From positions 1-9,966 of the forward strand of contig CAJGDN010000030.1 in assembly GCA_904502245.1 (NCBI GenBank): a DNA stretch of 9,966 nucleotides. The letters are read 5' to 3'. Both the position numbers and the translations under genes were made by a program. This document shows, in pieces, positions 1 to 5,864 of the stretch. The notes beneath the pieces were generated by a model. It was given only the letters and a program-made list of their open reading frames with translations. It ran no database searches and was not told the DNA's origin. This stretch comes from an uncultured Alphaproteobacteria bacterium (GTDB taxonomy: Bacteria; Pseudomonadota; Alphaproteobacteria; Rs-D84). Each line of letters begins with the position of its first letter. The first letter of the stretch is position 1.

Positions 1-687
1 CTGTTCTAGTGTATCTTCGATTGAATCGCGACCGTCTGTCATATTAGACAATATATCGGTTCCACCATCTTCGGAATTTATTGGTGCATTCAGCGACAAA
101 TCACGTGCACCAACACGTGTTGCCATGCGAGCAACGTCTTTTTCTGGAACCTCTAAATAATCGGCAATTTGTTTGGTCTGTTCATCTGTCAGGTTATTAT
201 CCATAATTCCCAACGCACGTTTTGCGCGCGACAGGTTAAAGAATACACGCTTTTGATTTGCAGATGTTCCAATACGAACAATTGACCAATTGTTCAAAAT
301 TGTTTCATATATTTCTGCTTTTATCCAAAACATTGCGTATGTAGAAAAACGAAAACCTTTTTCTGGGTCAAATTTTTGCAGCGCCTGCATCAATCCCATA
401 TTACCACTGGCGATTAAGTCACCAACCGGAATACCATAGTTTTTATAATCATACGCAACAGACACAACAAGGCGCAGATGACTGGCCACCAGTTTTTCGC
501 CTGCGACCTGGTCCTGATTTTTTACCCACTGGGTCGCATATTCGTATTCTTGTTCGGCTGTTAAAACCGGAATTTTTTGAACAGTTTGTATATATTGCGC
601 CAATCCAGATTCATCACTGACCCCGCGGGCAGCAACAATACTGTTATTTTTCACAATTGGTAAAGCGTCCTTGATTTCCTTTGTCAT
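1..687 (-). CDS. rpoH: RNA polymerase sigma-32 factor RpoH (heat-shock sigma), 3' end missing
   Basis: Directs RNA polymerase to heat-shock and stress promoters in the cytoplasm. The visible 229 residues begin MTKEIKDALP and run off the window edge; full-length family members are about 285-300 aa, so region 4 (-35 recognition) is missing here. Region 1.2 is seen around residues 29-54 (LAQYIQTVQKIPVLTAEQE). Region 2 covers about 65-140, with HLRLVVSVAYDY, GNMGLMQALQKFDP and FRFSTYAMFWIKAEI. The RpoH box is at about 145-152 (QKRVFFNL), which separates RpoH from other group 3 sigmas. SLNAPI follows at 198-203. The ATG at 687 has no Shine-Dalgarno sequence, and an extended -10 box ends only 9 nt upstream, so the mRNA is probably leaderless. 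The frame stays open upstream, but I see no start with a better ribosome site. The gene is divergent from the YfgM-like gene. Identity is confident from the motifs; the start is less certain. Confidence 0.93.
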   Translation of the reverse strand, partial: MTKEIKDALPIVKNNSIVAARGVSDESGLAQYIQTVQKIPVLTAEQEYEYATQWVKNQDQVAGEKLVASHLRLVVSVAYDYKNYGIPVGDLIASGNMGLMQALQKFDPEKGFRFSTYAMFWIKAEIYETILNNWSIVRIGTSANQKRVFFNLSRAKRALGIMDNNLTDEQTKQIADYLEVPEKDVARMATRVGARDLSLNAPINSEDGGTDILSNMTDGRDSIEDTLEQ

Positions 688-699
688 AACTTTTATAGT
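671..699 (+). promoter_or_regulatory. Predicted promoter of the yfgM-bamB operon
   Basis: TTGATT (671-676), a 17-bp spacer and TATAGT (694-699). The -35 lies inside the first codons of rpoH. The -10 overlaps the rpoH -10 on the other strand within TATAGTATA. A start near 706 gives a leader of about 36 nt containing the AGGAG ribosome site at 729-733. This is a prediction from consensus match only. Confidence 0.45.
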
Positions 700-723
700 A
701 TAACAAAATTTAACAATTATCAA
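697..723 (-). promoter_or_regulatory. Predicted rpoH promoter, extended -10 next to the start codon
   Basis: On the minus strand, TTGATA (723-718) and TATACT (702-697) are separated by 15 bp, which is short. A TG dinucleotide one base upstream of TATACT makes an extended -10, which could offset the short spacer. Transcription should start about 7 nt beyond the -10, within 0-3 nt of the ATG at 687, leaving no room for a leader or a ribosome binding site. Confidence 0.5.
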
Positions 724-741
724 GCACAGGAGAAATTTATT

Positions 742-1392
742 ATGGCAACTATGTTGGAAAGAAATAAAAAAGTCAAAGCACCACAAAAAACACGTCAGGA
801 ATACGCAGAAGACGCCCTGTATCGTGAGGTGTGGGAAGATGTAAACAATGAAAAAACATTACAGTTTTTAAAGAAATATTCACGTTATATTATTGCAGGT
901 GCGCTGGCTATATTGATTGTTGCAACAGGAATTCAGATTGGTATGCGCACATATCACGCAAATAAAATTGCAACTGCGACAGCATATGAAATGGCAATTG
1001 AAAATGTTGATGCAAATGCATTGGCAGCACTGTCAGATAACGCGTCGGGCGCAACTGCAGACCTGGCATTATTTCAGTCTTATATGATTGACGGAGACTT
1101 AGCAAAATTGGATAAGTTGGCATCAAAAGGAAACACACGTGATTTTCGCGATTTAGCAAAATTGCATATCATTGGTGCGCGTGGCGATGAAATGTCGGCT
1201 GCAGATGTTGAAAAATATTTGTCTGATTTAAATACAAAAGATTCTCCGTTCTATTACAGCGCATCACTGACCATTGCGCAGAAATATCTGGCGTCTGGCG
1301 ATACAGAAAACGCAAATAAATGGTTAGATAAAATTATTAACGATAACGACGCACCGGCGGTTATATCAGGAAATGCGGCGGCATTGCGTTAA
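742..1392 (+). CDS. YfgM-like TPR-fold inner-membrane protein
   Basis: A 216-aa protein with a charged cytoplasmic N-terminus (residues 1-45, including YREVWEDVNNEKTLQFLKKY), one membrane segment at about 48-66 (YIIAGALAILIVATGIQIG), and an alpha-helical, Ala-rich periplasmic domain (about 70-216) of the kind that folds as TPR-like helical hairpins. In E. coli, YfgM has this architecture, is linked to the SecYEG/PpiD periplasmic chaperone network, and lies just before bamB. The same order is seen here, with bamB starting 18 bp downstream. The start is set by AGGAG 8 bp before the ATG, at the second codon block ATGGCAACT. Assignment rests on architecture plus the bamB neighbour rather than a catalytic motif. 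It could equally be called a hypothetical TPR_21-type protein. Confidence 0.7.
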   Translation: MATMLERNKKVKAPQKTRQEYAEDALYREVWEDVNNEKTLQFLKKYSRYIIAGALAILIVATGIQIGMRTYHANKIATATAYEMAIENVDANALAALSDNASGATADLALFQSYMIDGDLAKLDKLASKGNTRDFRDLAKLHIIGARGDEMSAADVEKYLSDLNTKDSPFYYSASLTIAQKYLASGDTENANKWLDKIINDNDAPAVISGNAAALR

Positions 1393-1410
1393 ATATTTTA
1401 GGGGGAATCT

Positions 1411-2139
1411 ATGCGCAAGGAACTAATTGCAATATGTTGTGCGTTGGGACTGGTGGCATGTGATAAGCATGACCCAATATTGCCGGGCACGCGCAGTGCG
1501 ATATTTAATACGTTGAGTTTGGATGTAAAAAACCAAACGATTTCAGATATTCCTGAATCTGCGCACATTGTTGATAACACAAATTGCCCATACACCCAGG
1601 ATTCAAAGAATATTATCTGGGATGGTGAACGTCGCATATTTTCAGGATTTCCAACAAATAATACCGTAAAAAATGACATGCACCCAGTATGCAGTGGCGG
1701 GTTTATATATGCAGGTCTGACAACTGGCGAATTGGTCAAGGTTAACCCCAAAAATCGCCAAATCGCATGGATTGCAGATATCTATCGCCCCAGCAACCTG
1801 ACAGGTGGCGCATCAATGGTGGATATAATTGTGCCGCCAGTACCATTCAAGGGCGCTGTTTATGCCGGGGGGCTGGGGGATGCCTTTTGCAAGGTGTCGG
1901 CTTCAAACGGGAACAAGGTATGGTGTACAGAAATTTCTGTTGCTTATCCGTTTGTAATCGCAGGTAATTATGCATTTGTTGTTGCCACAGATAATAATCT
2001 GTACGCAATTAAAACAAGCGATGGCACAATAATGTGGCGCACAGAGGTATCAAAACAGGCCGCGCCGATTTATGATTCTGGTGTAATCACGGTTGGTCGT
2101 GAAAAAATTAATGCGACAGATGGAAAAATAATTTTGTAA
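1411..2139 (+). CDS. bamB: BamB-like outer-membrane assembly lipoprotein, short form
   Basis: Probable lipoprotein of the BAM complex that assembles outer-membrane beta-barrels. The signal peptide ends in the lipobox LVAC with lipidated Cys17. The mature start has the DPILPGTR motif seen in alphaproteobacterial BamB. PQQ-like propeller repeats are visible at about 98-122 (FIYAGLTTGELVKVNPKNRQ), 150-175 (VYAGGLGDAFCKVSASNGNK), 188-212 (AFVVATDNNLYAIKTSDGTI) and a last weak one ending the protein (INATDGKIIL). At 242 aa it is far shorter than the E. coli protein (392 aa, eight blades), and only about four blades can be counted. AGGGGG sits 5 bp before the ATG. It is co-directional with yfgM and probably cotranscribed with it. 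The usual alphaproteobacterial downstream gene der is absent, and tRNA-Val follows. Either the propeller is truncated or this is a divergent small BamB. Confidence 0.68.
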   Translation: MRKELIAICCALGLVACDKHDPILPGTRSAIFNTLSLDVKNQTISDIPESAHIVDNTNCPYTQDSKNIIWDGERRIFSGFPTNNTVKNDMHPVCSGGFIYAGLTTGELVKVNPKNRQIAWIADIYRPSNLTGGASMVDIIVPPVPFKGAVYAGGLGDAFCKVSASNGNKVWCTEISVAYPFVIAGNYAFVVATDNNLYAIKTSDGTIMWRTEVSKQAAPIYDSGVITVGREKINATDGKIIL

Positions 2140-2147
2140 AAAAGTTC

Positions 2148-2176
2148 TGGACAAACGTAAAAATATATTATATTAT
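2148..2176 (+). promoter_or_regulatory. Predicted tRNA-Val promoter
   Basis: TGGACA (2148-2153), a 17-bp spacer and TATTAT (2171-2176). The start should fall near 2183, giving a 5' leader of about 15 nt that RNase P would remove. The -35 begins 9 bp after the bamB stop codon, and there is no terminator between bamB and this promoter. Confidence 0.6.
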
Positions 2177-2197
2177 TCATCCGCTGTTATGGCAATC

Positions 2198-2274
2198 GGG
2201 TGTTTAGCTCAGTTGATTAGAGCATCTCGTTTACACCGAGAGGGTCGGGGGTTTGAGTCCCTCAACACCCACCA
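2198..2274 (+). tRNA. tRNA-Val (anticodon UAC)
   Basis: A complete 77-nt cloverleaf. The acceptor stem is GGGTGTT/AACACCC (2198-2204 with 2264-2270), followed by discriminator A and an encoded CCA (2272-2274). The D stem is GCTC/GAGC. The anticodon stem is TCTCG/CGAGA (2225-2229 with 2237-2241) around loop TTTACAC, giving anticodon TAC at 2232-2234. The T stem is GGGGG/CCCTC (2247-2251 with 2259-2263), with one G-U pair. The T loop is TTTGAGT instead of TTCRANN, so position 56 is U. The D loop reads GA rather than GG at positions 18-19. Together these change the usual G19-C56 tertiary pair to A19-U56. UAC can read all four valine codons when its wobble U is modified. Confidence 0.95.
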
Positions 2275-2282
2275 CGAATTCT

Positions 2283-2305
2283 TCCGCCTGCGTGGCGGAT
2301 TTTTT
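2283..2305 (+). terminator. Rho-independent terminator after tRNA-Val
   Basis: Stem TCCGCC (2283-2288) with GGCGGA (2294-2299), loop TGCGT, then six T (2300-2305). It ends the tRNA transcript and also any transcript reading through from bamB. Confidence 0.85.
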
Positions 2306-2325
2306 AATATAAAAGCGAAAAAAAA

Positions 2326-2556
2326 ATGAAAAAAGAAACCAAACAAGAAATTAAAGAACTGATACAAGTATTTGCAATCACAGTATTGTCTTCGTTTATG
2401 GTATTACAATGCAATTCCAATGTATCGGAATTAAAGATGCCAAAAAGCAAATCTGTTAAGAAAGAAAACACTATCACCCCACCCGACACAATGAAAACAA
2501 CCACATCAGTAATACGCGATGATTTGTTTCGTGCACATAAAATAAAAACACGTTAA
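2326..2556 (+). CDS. Small hypothetical membrane-anchored or lipoprotein-like protein (76 aa)
   Basis: I do not recognise this gene. The 76-aa product has a charged N-terminus (MKKETKQEIKEL), a hydrophobic stretch at about 13-28 (IQVFAITVLSSFMVLQ), a Cys at 29, and then a hydrophilic Lys/Thr/Pro-rich tail (KMPKSKSVKKENT, TPPDTMKTTT). The hydrophobic stretch plus Cys resembles a lipoprotein signal, but Gln at -1 does not fit the usual lipobox. A single membrane anchor with the tail in the periplasm is the safer reading. It has its own slot between two rho-independent terminators, which argues that it is a gene. There is no Shine-Dalgarno, only an A-rich leader before the ATG. A weak -10 (TAATAT, 2305-2310) overlaps the preceding T tract, with no convincing -35. 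Function unknown. Confidence 0.5.
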   Translation: MKKETKQEIKELIQVFAITVLSSFMVLQCNSNVSELKMPKSKSVKKENTITPPDTMKTTTSVIRDDLFRAHKIKTR

Positions 2557-2562
2557 AAAATT

Positions 2563-2585
2563 CGTCCATTATGGACGTTTTTTTT
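2563..2585 (+). terminator. Rho-independent terminator after the small ORF
   Basis: Stem CGTCCA (2563-2568) with TGGACG (2572-2577), a 3-nt loop TTA, and eight T (2578-2585). It lies 6 bp after the 76-aa ORF's stop codon. Confidence 0.85.
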
Positions 2586-2612
2586 GTATTTAAAAAAATT
2601 ATAGTTTAAAAT
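2584..2612 (+). promoter_or_regulatory. Predicted promoter of the OmpA-like lipoprotein gene
   Basis: TTGTAT (2584-2589), a 17-bp spacer and TAAAAT (2607-2612). The -35 overlaps the last bases of the upstream terminator's T tract, so terminator and promoter are packed with no gap. The predicted leader is about 27 nt and carries the AGGGG ribosome site. Confidence 0.45.
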
Positions 2613-2645
2613 ACAATTTGTTGATTCTAAACAAAAGGGGAAAAT

Positions 2646-3284
2646 ATGAAAAAAATTGTTTCTTTATTTGTGCTGACCGCAATCGTATCTGCATGCACAA
2701 CAGTTAATCCATACACAGGTCAAACCCAAACATCCAAAGCGACATGGGGATCATTAATTGGTGCAGGCACCGGCGCATTAATTGGTTCTACACAAAGCAG
2801 CAAGGGCGCACTGGTTGGTGCGTTGGCGGGCGGTGCCGTTGGTGGTGGTGTTGGTTATTATTTGGATGCCCAGGCTGCTGAACTGCGCGCAGAATTAGTA
2901 TCAACCGGCGTTCAAGTAATCGAAGATAGTGACAGTATTCGTTTGGTTATGCCAGGCAATATCACATTTAAAACAGATTCAGCAGACATTAATTCATCTT
3001 TCTATTCTGTCTTAAATTCCGTTGCCAAGGTTTTGAATAAATACAGTAATTCAACAGTCATGGTGTCTGGACACACAGACAGCACAGGCAGTGCGGATTA
3101 CAATTTAAAATTGTCGCGTGAACGCGCACAATCGGTTGCATCATATCTGCAAGGTCAAGGTGTCAAAGCATCACGCTTTGAAGTTTTAGGTCTGGGTTCG
3201 TCTAATCCAATTGCATCGAACGATACAGTCGCAGGTCGCGCCCAGAATCGTCGCGTCGAAATAAAAATTATTCCAAACAAATAA
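2646..3284 (+). CDS. OmpA-domain lipoprotein with glycine zipper (YiaD-like)
   Basis: An outer-membrane lipoprotein that likely tethers the membrane to peptidoglycan. The 212-aa product has a signal peptide ending at lipobox VSAC (lipid-bearing Cys17). A Gly/Ala-rich glycine-zipper segment at about 35-72 (SLIGAGTGALIG, GALAGGAVGGGVGYY) could insert in a membrane. A C-terminal OmpA domain spans about 96-210. In that domain NITFKTDSADI forms the first strand. GHTDSTGSADYN supplies Asp145, and LSRERAQ supplies Arg160, exactly 15 residues later, matching the Asp/Arg pair that binds diaminopimelate in OmpA-family proteins. GRAQNRRVEI closes the domain. Length and order match E. coli YiaD (about 219 aa). 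AGGGG lies 6 bp before the ATG. It is transcribed alone, between a terminator and a bidirectional terminator. Confidence 0.88.
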   Translation: MKKIVSLFVLTAIVSACTTVNPYTGQTQTSKATWGSLIGAGTGALIGSTQSSKGALVGALAGGAVGGGVGYYLDAQAAELRAELVSTGVQVIEDSDSIRLVMPGNITFKTDSADINSSFYSVLNSVAKVLNKYSNSTVMVSGHTDSTGSADYNLKLSRERAQSVASYLQGQGVKASRFEVLGLGSSNPIASNDTVAGRAQNRRVEIKIIPNK

Positions 3285-3312
3285 TTTTAACTTAAAAATA
3301 AACTAAAAAAAA

Positions 3313-3336
3313 TCCCCCAATCGGGGGAATTTTTTT
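3313..3336. terminator. Bidirectional rho-independent terminator
   Basis: Stem TCCCCC (3313-3318) with GGGGGA (3323-3328), loop AATC. Seven T follow on the plus strand (3330-3336) and eight A precede it (3305-3312), which become a T tract on the minus strand. It serves both the OmpA-like lipoprotein gene and the convergent rsmE-rluB-TPR operon. Confidence 0.88.
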
Positions 3337-3339
3337 ACA

Positions 3340-4407
3340 TTACATAATCGGCGTTTCTGGAACAGATGGTTGTGCAGATTCTGTAACAGGCTGTTGCGCC
3401 GGCGCAGAAGTCACCTGAATCAATTCATTAATCAATCCCTGCAATCTGGCAGCCGTTTCTGTATCATTCAACGCAACTGCGATTGTATAAGCAGATTCCA
3501 AATCAGTGCGCGCAACGTCACTGTTGCCCAAATTTAAATTTAACGCAGCAGACTTTTCAAAATAGTTCATCGCACTATTTGACAAAGCTTCGCGTTCTTC
3601 TATTGTTGGAGCGCCCTGAATCTGTTCCGAAATCACACGTATCGCAGATGAATAATCATTAATAGCGTCTGCATAATTACCAATTGCTGTGTACGCTTCG
3701 GCACGTTCTGCATATACAGATGGATTTACCGTACCTTCTGGACGAGCCAAAGAATTCGTATAATCAGCAATCGCACCTTCCCAATTCTTTAACCACAAAT
3801 TCAACTGTCCACGCTTTGCATACAAATCACGCATCTGTATCATTGGACTTGGTTTTTGTGCATTTGCAGCCAACGCATTATTAATATCATTTAATGCCGC
3901 ATTATAATCTTCTAAACGTGTATTTAATAATGCACGATCATAGTACGCAACTGCATTCGTTGGATCTTTGTACAATGCTGTATTGAAGTCATTCATTGCT
4001 TCACGATAATTGCCAGCCTGCATTTGCGCTTCGCCACGTAGAATATACGTTTCCATAGATGCTGCACCGGCATCGATTGCTGTTGATAAATCACCAATCG
4101 CTTCGTCAATATTTCCAGCCAACAACTTTTCTTTACCCTTTTCATAGTAATCCGCAGCCTGTAACAAGACCTCTTCTGTGATTTGTACATCACGAGTATT
4201 CGACATACTATTATGCGAACGTCCCAAGATATAAAAAGTTGCCGCAATAAAGAACAAGATTATAAACCAATATACATAAATCGACAATGACCATGGATTA
4301 AAACATGGCTTTTGTACATTTGTCTTTACACTTGGTTTTGACGCCACAGGGCGCACTTTTGCGCGTTTTTTATAGTTGTTGATTTTATTTGCAGATGCTT
4401 TTTTCAT
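3340..4407 (-). CDS. Membrane-anchored TPR-repeat protein
   Basis: A 355-aa protein with a basic cytoplasmic N-terminus (1-36), one membrane segment at about 42-62 (SIYVYWFIILFFIAATFYIL), and a large extracytoplasmic TPR domain. About five to six 34-residue repeats can be seen at roughly 84-117, 118-151, 152-185, 192-225, 229-262 and 276-310, with the typical small/Gly, Ala and Pro positions (for example GNYREAMNDFNTALYKDPTN and GNYADAINDYSSAI). It ends in a Pro/Gln/Ala/Ser tail (332-355). TPRs mediate protein-protein contacts, but the partner cannot be read from sequence. A strong GGAAGGGAG ribosome site precedes the ATG. It is the last gene of an operon, 28 bp after rluB, and its stop lies 3 bp from the bidirectional terminator. 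Specific function unknown. Confidence 0.82.
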   Translation of the reverse strand: MKKASANKINNYKKRAKVRPVASKPSVKTNVQKPCFNPWSLSIYVYWFIILFFIAATFYILGRSHNSMSNTRDVQITEEVLLQAADYYEKGKEKLLAGNIDEAIGDLSTAIDAGAASMETYILRGEAQMQAGNYREAMNDFNTALYKDPTNAVAYYDRALLNTRLEDYNAALNDINNALAANAQKPSPMIQMRDLYAKRGQLNLWLKNWEGAIADYTNSLARPEGTVNPSVYAERAEAYTAIGNYADAINDYSSAIRVISEQIQGAPTIEEREALSNSAMNYFEKSAALNLNLGNSDVARTDLESAYTIAVALNDTETAARLQGLINELIQVTSAPAQQPVTESAQPSVPETPIM

Positions 4408-4435
4408 ATAAATCTCCCTTCCATTTATTAGAATA

Positions 4436-5134
4436 TTAGAGAGTTTTTAACATTTCGTCAATTGTTTTTTGTGGTATTTTCTGAATTTTTCCAACAGGTA
4501 ATTTTCCCAACAACACATTACCGAAAGAAACCCTGTGCAGTTTACGTACTGGACACCCACATGCACGCAGAACGATTCTTACTTCGTTCTTTTTTCCTTC
4601 GTGTATTGTTACACGTAAAACATTATCACCTTGTTCTTCTATTATCATGGGTGCGTATTTAATGCCATCAACCGTTATACCTGCCCGTGCAGCAGACAGT
4701 TTTGAAAAATCGTTTCCATTAACAGTTGCAATATATGTTCGTGGTATCTGCGATGAAGGCAAAGTTAATTTACGTGCCAGTTCACCATCGTTGGTCATCA
4801 ATAATAAACCGGTCGTCTTGTAATCCAATCGACCAACATATTTCAGGTTTTTATATTCTTCTGGCATGCAATCATAAATTGTCTTGCGTCCATTTGGGTC
4901 GTGCAAAGTTGTCATTGTGTTTAATGGTTTGTGGAATGCAAATAGTTCTGTATTTTTGCGTGCACCAATTTTAACACCATCAATCTCAACATTATCGTCA
5001 TCATTTACAAAAAACACAGGCGTGACAATTTTTTCCCCATTTACACGAACGCGTCCGGCCAAAATAATTTCTTCGGCCCCGCGTCGTGATGCGTATCCAG
5101 AATCAGCAATAAATTTTGCAATTCGTACTGACAT
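4436..5134 (-). CDS. rluB: 23S rRNA pseudouridine synthase, RluB/RsuA family
   Basis: Converts a uridine in rRNA to pseudouridine; RluB modifies position 2605 (E. coli numbering) of 23S rRNA. The 232-aa product has an N-terminal S4 RNA-binding domain (about 1-55, ASRRGAEEIILAGRVRVNG) and a catalytic domain carrying the family motif VGRLDYKTTGLLLMTNDGE, with catalytic Asp104. Later family motifs include PRTYIATVNG, GKKNEVRIVLRACGCPVRKL and HRVSFGNVLLGKLPVGK. The start codon lies 1 nt after the rsmE stop, so the two are probably translationally coupled. RluB, RluE, RluF and RsuA share this architecture. The arrangement favours RluB, but the exact target base cannot be proved from sequence. Confidence 0.88.
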   Translation of the reverse strand: MSVRIAKFIADSGYASRRGAEEIILAGRVRVNGEKIVTPVFFVNDDDNVEIDGVKIGARKNTELFAFHKPLNTMTTLHDPNGRKTIYDCMPEEYKNLKYVGRLDYKTTGLLLMTNDGELARKLTLPSSQIPRTYIATVNGNDFSKLSAARAGITVDGIKYAPMIIEEQGDNVLRVTIHEGKKNEVRIVLRACGCPVRKLHRVSFGNVLLGKLPVGKIQKIPQKTIDEMLKTL

Positions 5135-5135
5135 A

Positions 5136-5792
5136 TTATTTCACCACCCGCGCGACTGCAATTGCAGCAGCCAGTTCTGCACGCAAAATAGTTTTTCCCA
5201 ATGAAATTCCACGTGCCCCCGCCGCATCCAGCGCATTAAATTCAGCATCTGAAAATCCCCCCTCAGGCCCAATCAGAATTGACTTAATATCACCTGTTTC
5301 ACCCGTAATTTCATGACCATATGCCGCACGTTCATCTGCAAAAACAACATTGCGTAAATCCAGTTCTGAAAATTTTTTTGGTGGCAATATCTTTGGCACA
5401 CTGTTGCGATTTGACTGTTCCGCGGCTTCGACCACAATCTTTACCATACGCGTCCAATTTATATGATTTGCATTCGTGCGTTCGGTTATAACCGGTTGAA
5501 ATGTTGCAACACCCATTTGGGTCACCATATTTAACAGGTCATCAGTTCGCTTAATCGGCGCAAACATCAGCGTCAAATTATTTGATGGGTCAGCATGTTC
5601 TGTCTGTTCACCAATATTTAGAACACGTCCATCATCAGACAACGTCGCAACAAATTCGCGCCCACCCCCAAACGCCAAACATTTGTTTGTTCGCATAACA
5701 CGAATTAAATAATGCGCCGTCCCCTTATCCGCAGGAATAGACATTCCACAAGACAAATCATCACCCATAAAAATACGTGGTATATTTTTCAT
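5136..5792 (-). CDS. rsmE: 16S rRNA m3U1498 methyltransferase RsmE
   Basis: Methylates N3 of U1498 in 16S rRNA near the decoding site, using S-adenosylmethionine. It is a SPOUT-fold enzyme with a trefoil knot. The 218-aa product is somewhat shorter than E. coli RsmE (243 aa). Family motifs include HYLIRVMR near the N-terminal PUA-like domain (about 27-34), a divergent central helix TDDLLNMVTQMGVATFQPV (83-101) followed by ERT, EQSNRN (125-130), the SAM-loop motif LIGPEGGFSDAE (173-184), and the knot LGKTILRAELAAAIAV (198-213). AGGAAA lies about 10 nt before the ATG. It is the first gene of the rsmE-rluB-TPR operon and is divergent from the VirD4-like gene, with overlapping promoters between them. 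Confidence 0.93.
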   Translation of the reverse strand: MKNIPRIFMGDDLSCGMSIPADKGTAHYLIRVMRTNKCLAFGGGREFVATLSDDGRVLNIGEQTEHADPSNNLTLMFAPIKRTDDLLNMVTQMGVATFQPVITERTNANHINWTRMVKIVVEAAEQSNRNSVPKILPPKKFSELDLRNVVFADERAAYGHEITGETGDIKSILIGPEGGFSDAEFNALDAAGARGISLGKTILRAELAAAIAVARVVK

Positions 5793-5829
5793 AAAATTAC
5801 ATTTCCTGATTTTTTAAATTTGTTTTTTC

Positions 5830-5838
5830 TGATATAAT
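5830..5838 (+). promoter_or_regulatory. Predicted virD4-like gene promoter, consensus extended -10
   Basis: TG-A-TATAAT at 5830-5838 is a perfect extended -10. No good -35 is seen 17 bp upstream (TTTTTT at 5810-5815), which an extended -10 tolerates. The -10 ends 9 nt before the ATG at 5848, so transcription should start at about 5845, giving a leaderless or near-leaderless mRNA. Confidence 0.55.
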
Positions 5839-5864
5839 AATATCACTATGGCAGTTAAATTCAA
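5837..5864 (-). promoter_or_regulatory. Predicted promoter of the rsmE-rluB-TPR operon
   Basis: On the minus strand, TTGAAT (5864-5859), a 16-bp spacer and TATTAT (5842-5837), with TG one base upstream of the -10 (extended -10). The -35 lies inside the first codons of the VirD4-like gene, and the -10 overlaps that gene's own -10 by 2 bp. A start near 5830 gives a leader of about 38 nt. Confidence 0.5.

Noticed and set aside
681..709. Alternative yfgM promoter TTGTCA - 17 bp - CAAAAT
   Set aside because: Its -10 matches consensus poorly compared with TATAGT at 694-699, which also has a fitting -35; kept only as a fallback.
1398..1751. 117-aa minus-strand open frame
   Set aside because: Antisense to the bamB signal peptide and first blade, which have clear lipoprotein and propeller features.
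3400..4170. Periodic similarity in the TPR gene considered as a DNA repeat
   Set aside because: The periodicity is at protein level (34-residue TPR units) and the DNA copies are too diverged to be a nucleotide repeat.
4884..5204. 106-aa plus-strand open frame
   Set aside because: Antisense to the conserved S4 domain of rluB and the rsmE C-terminal knot motif.
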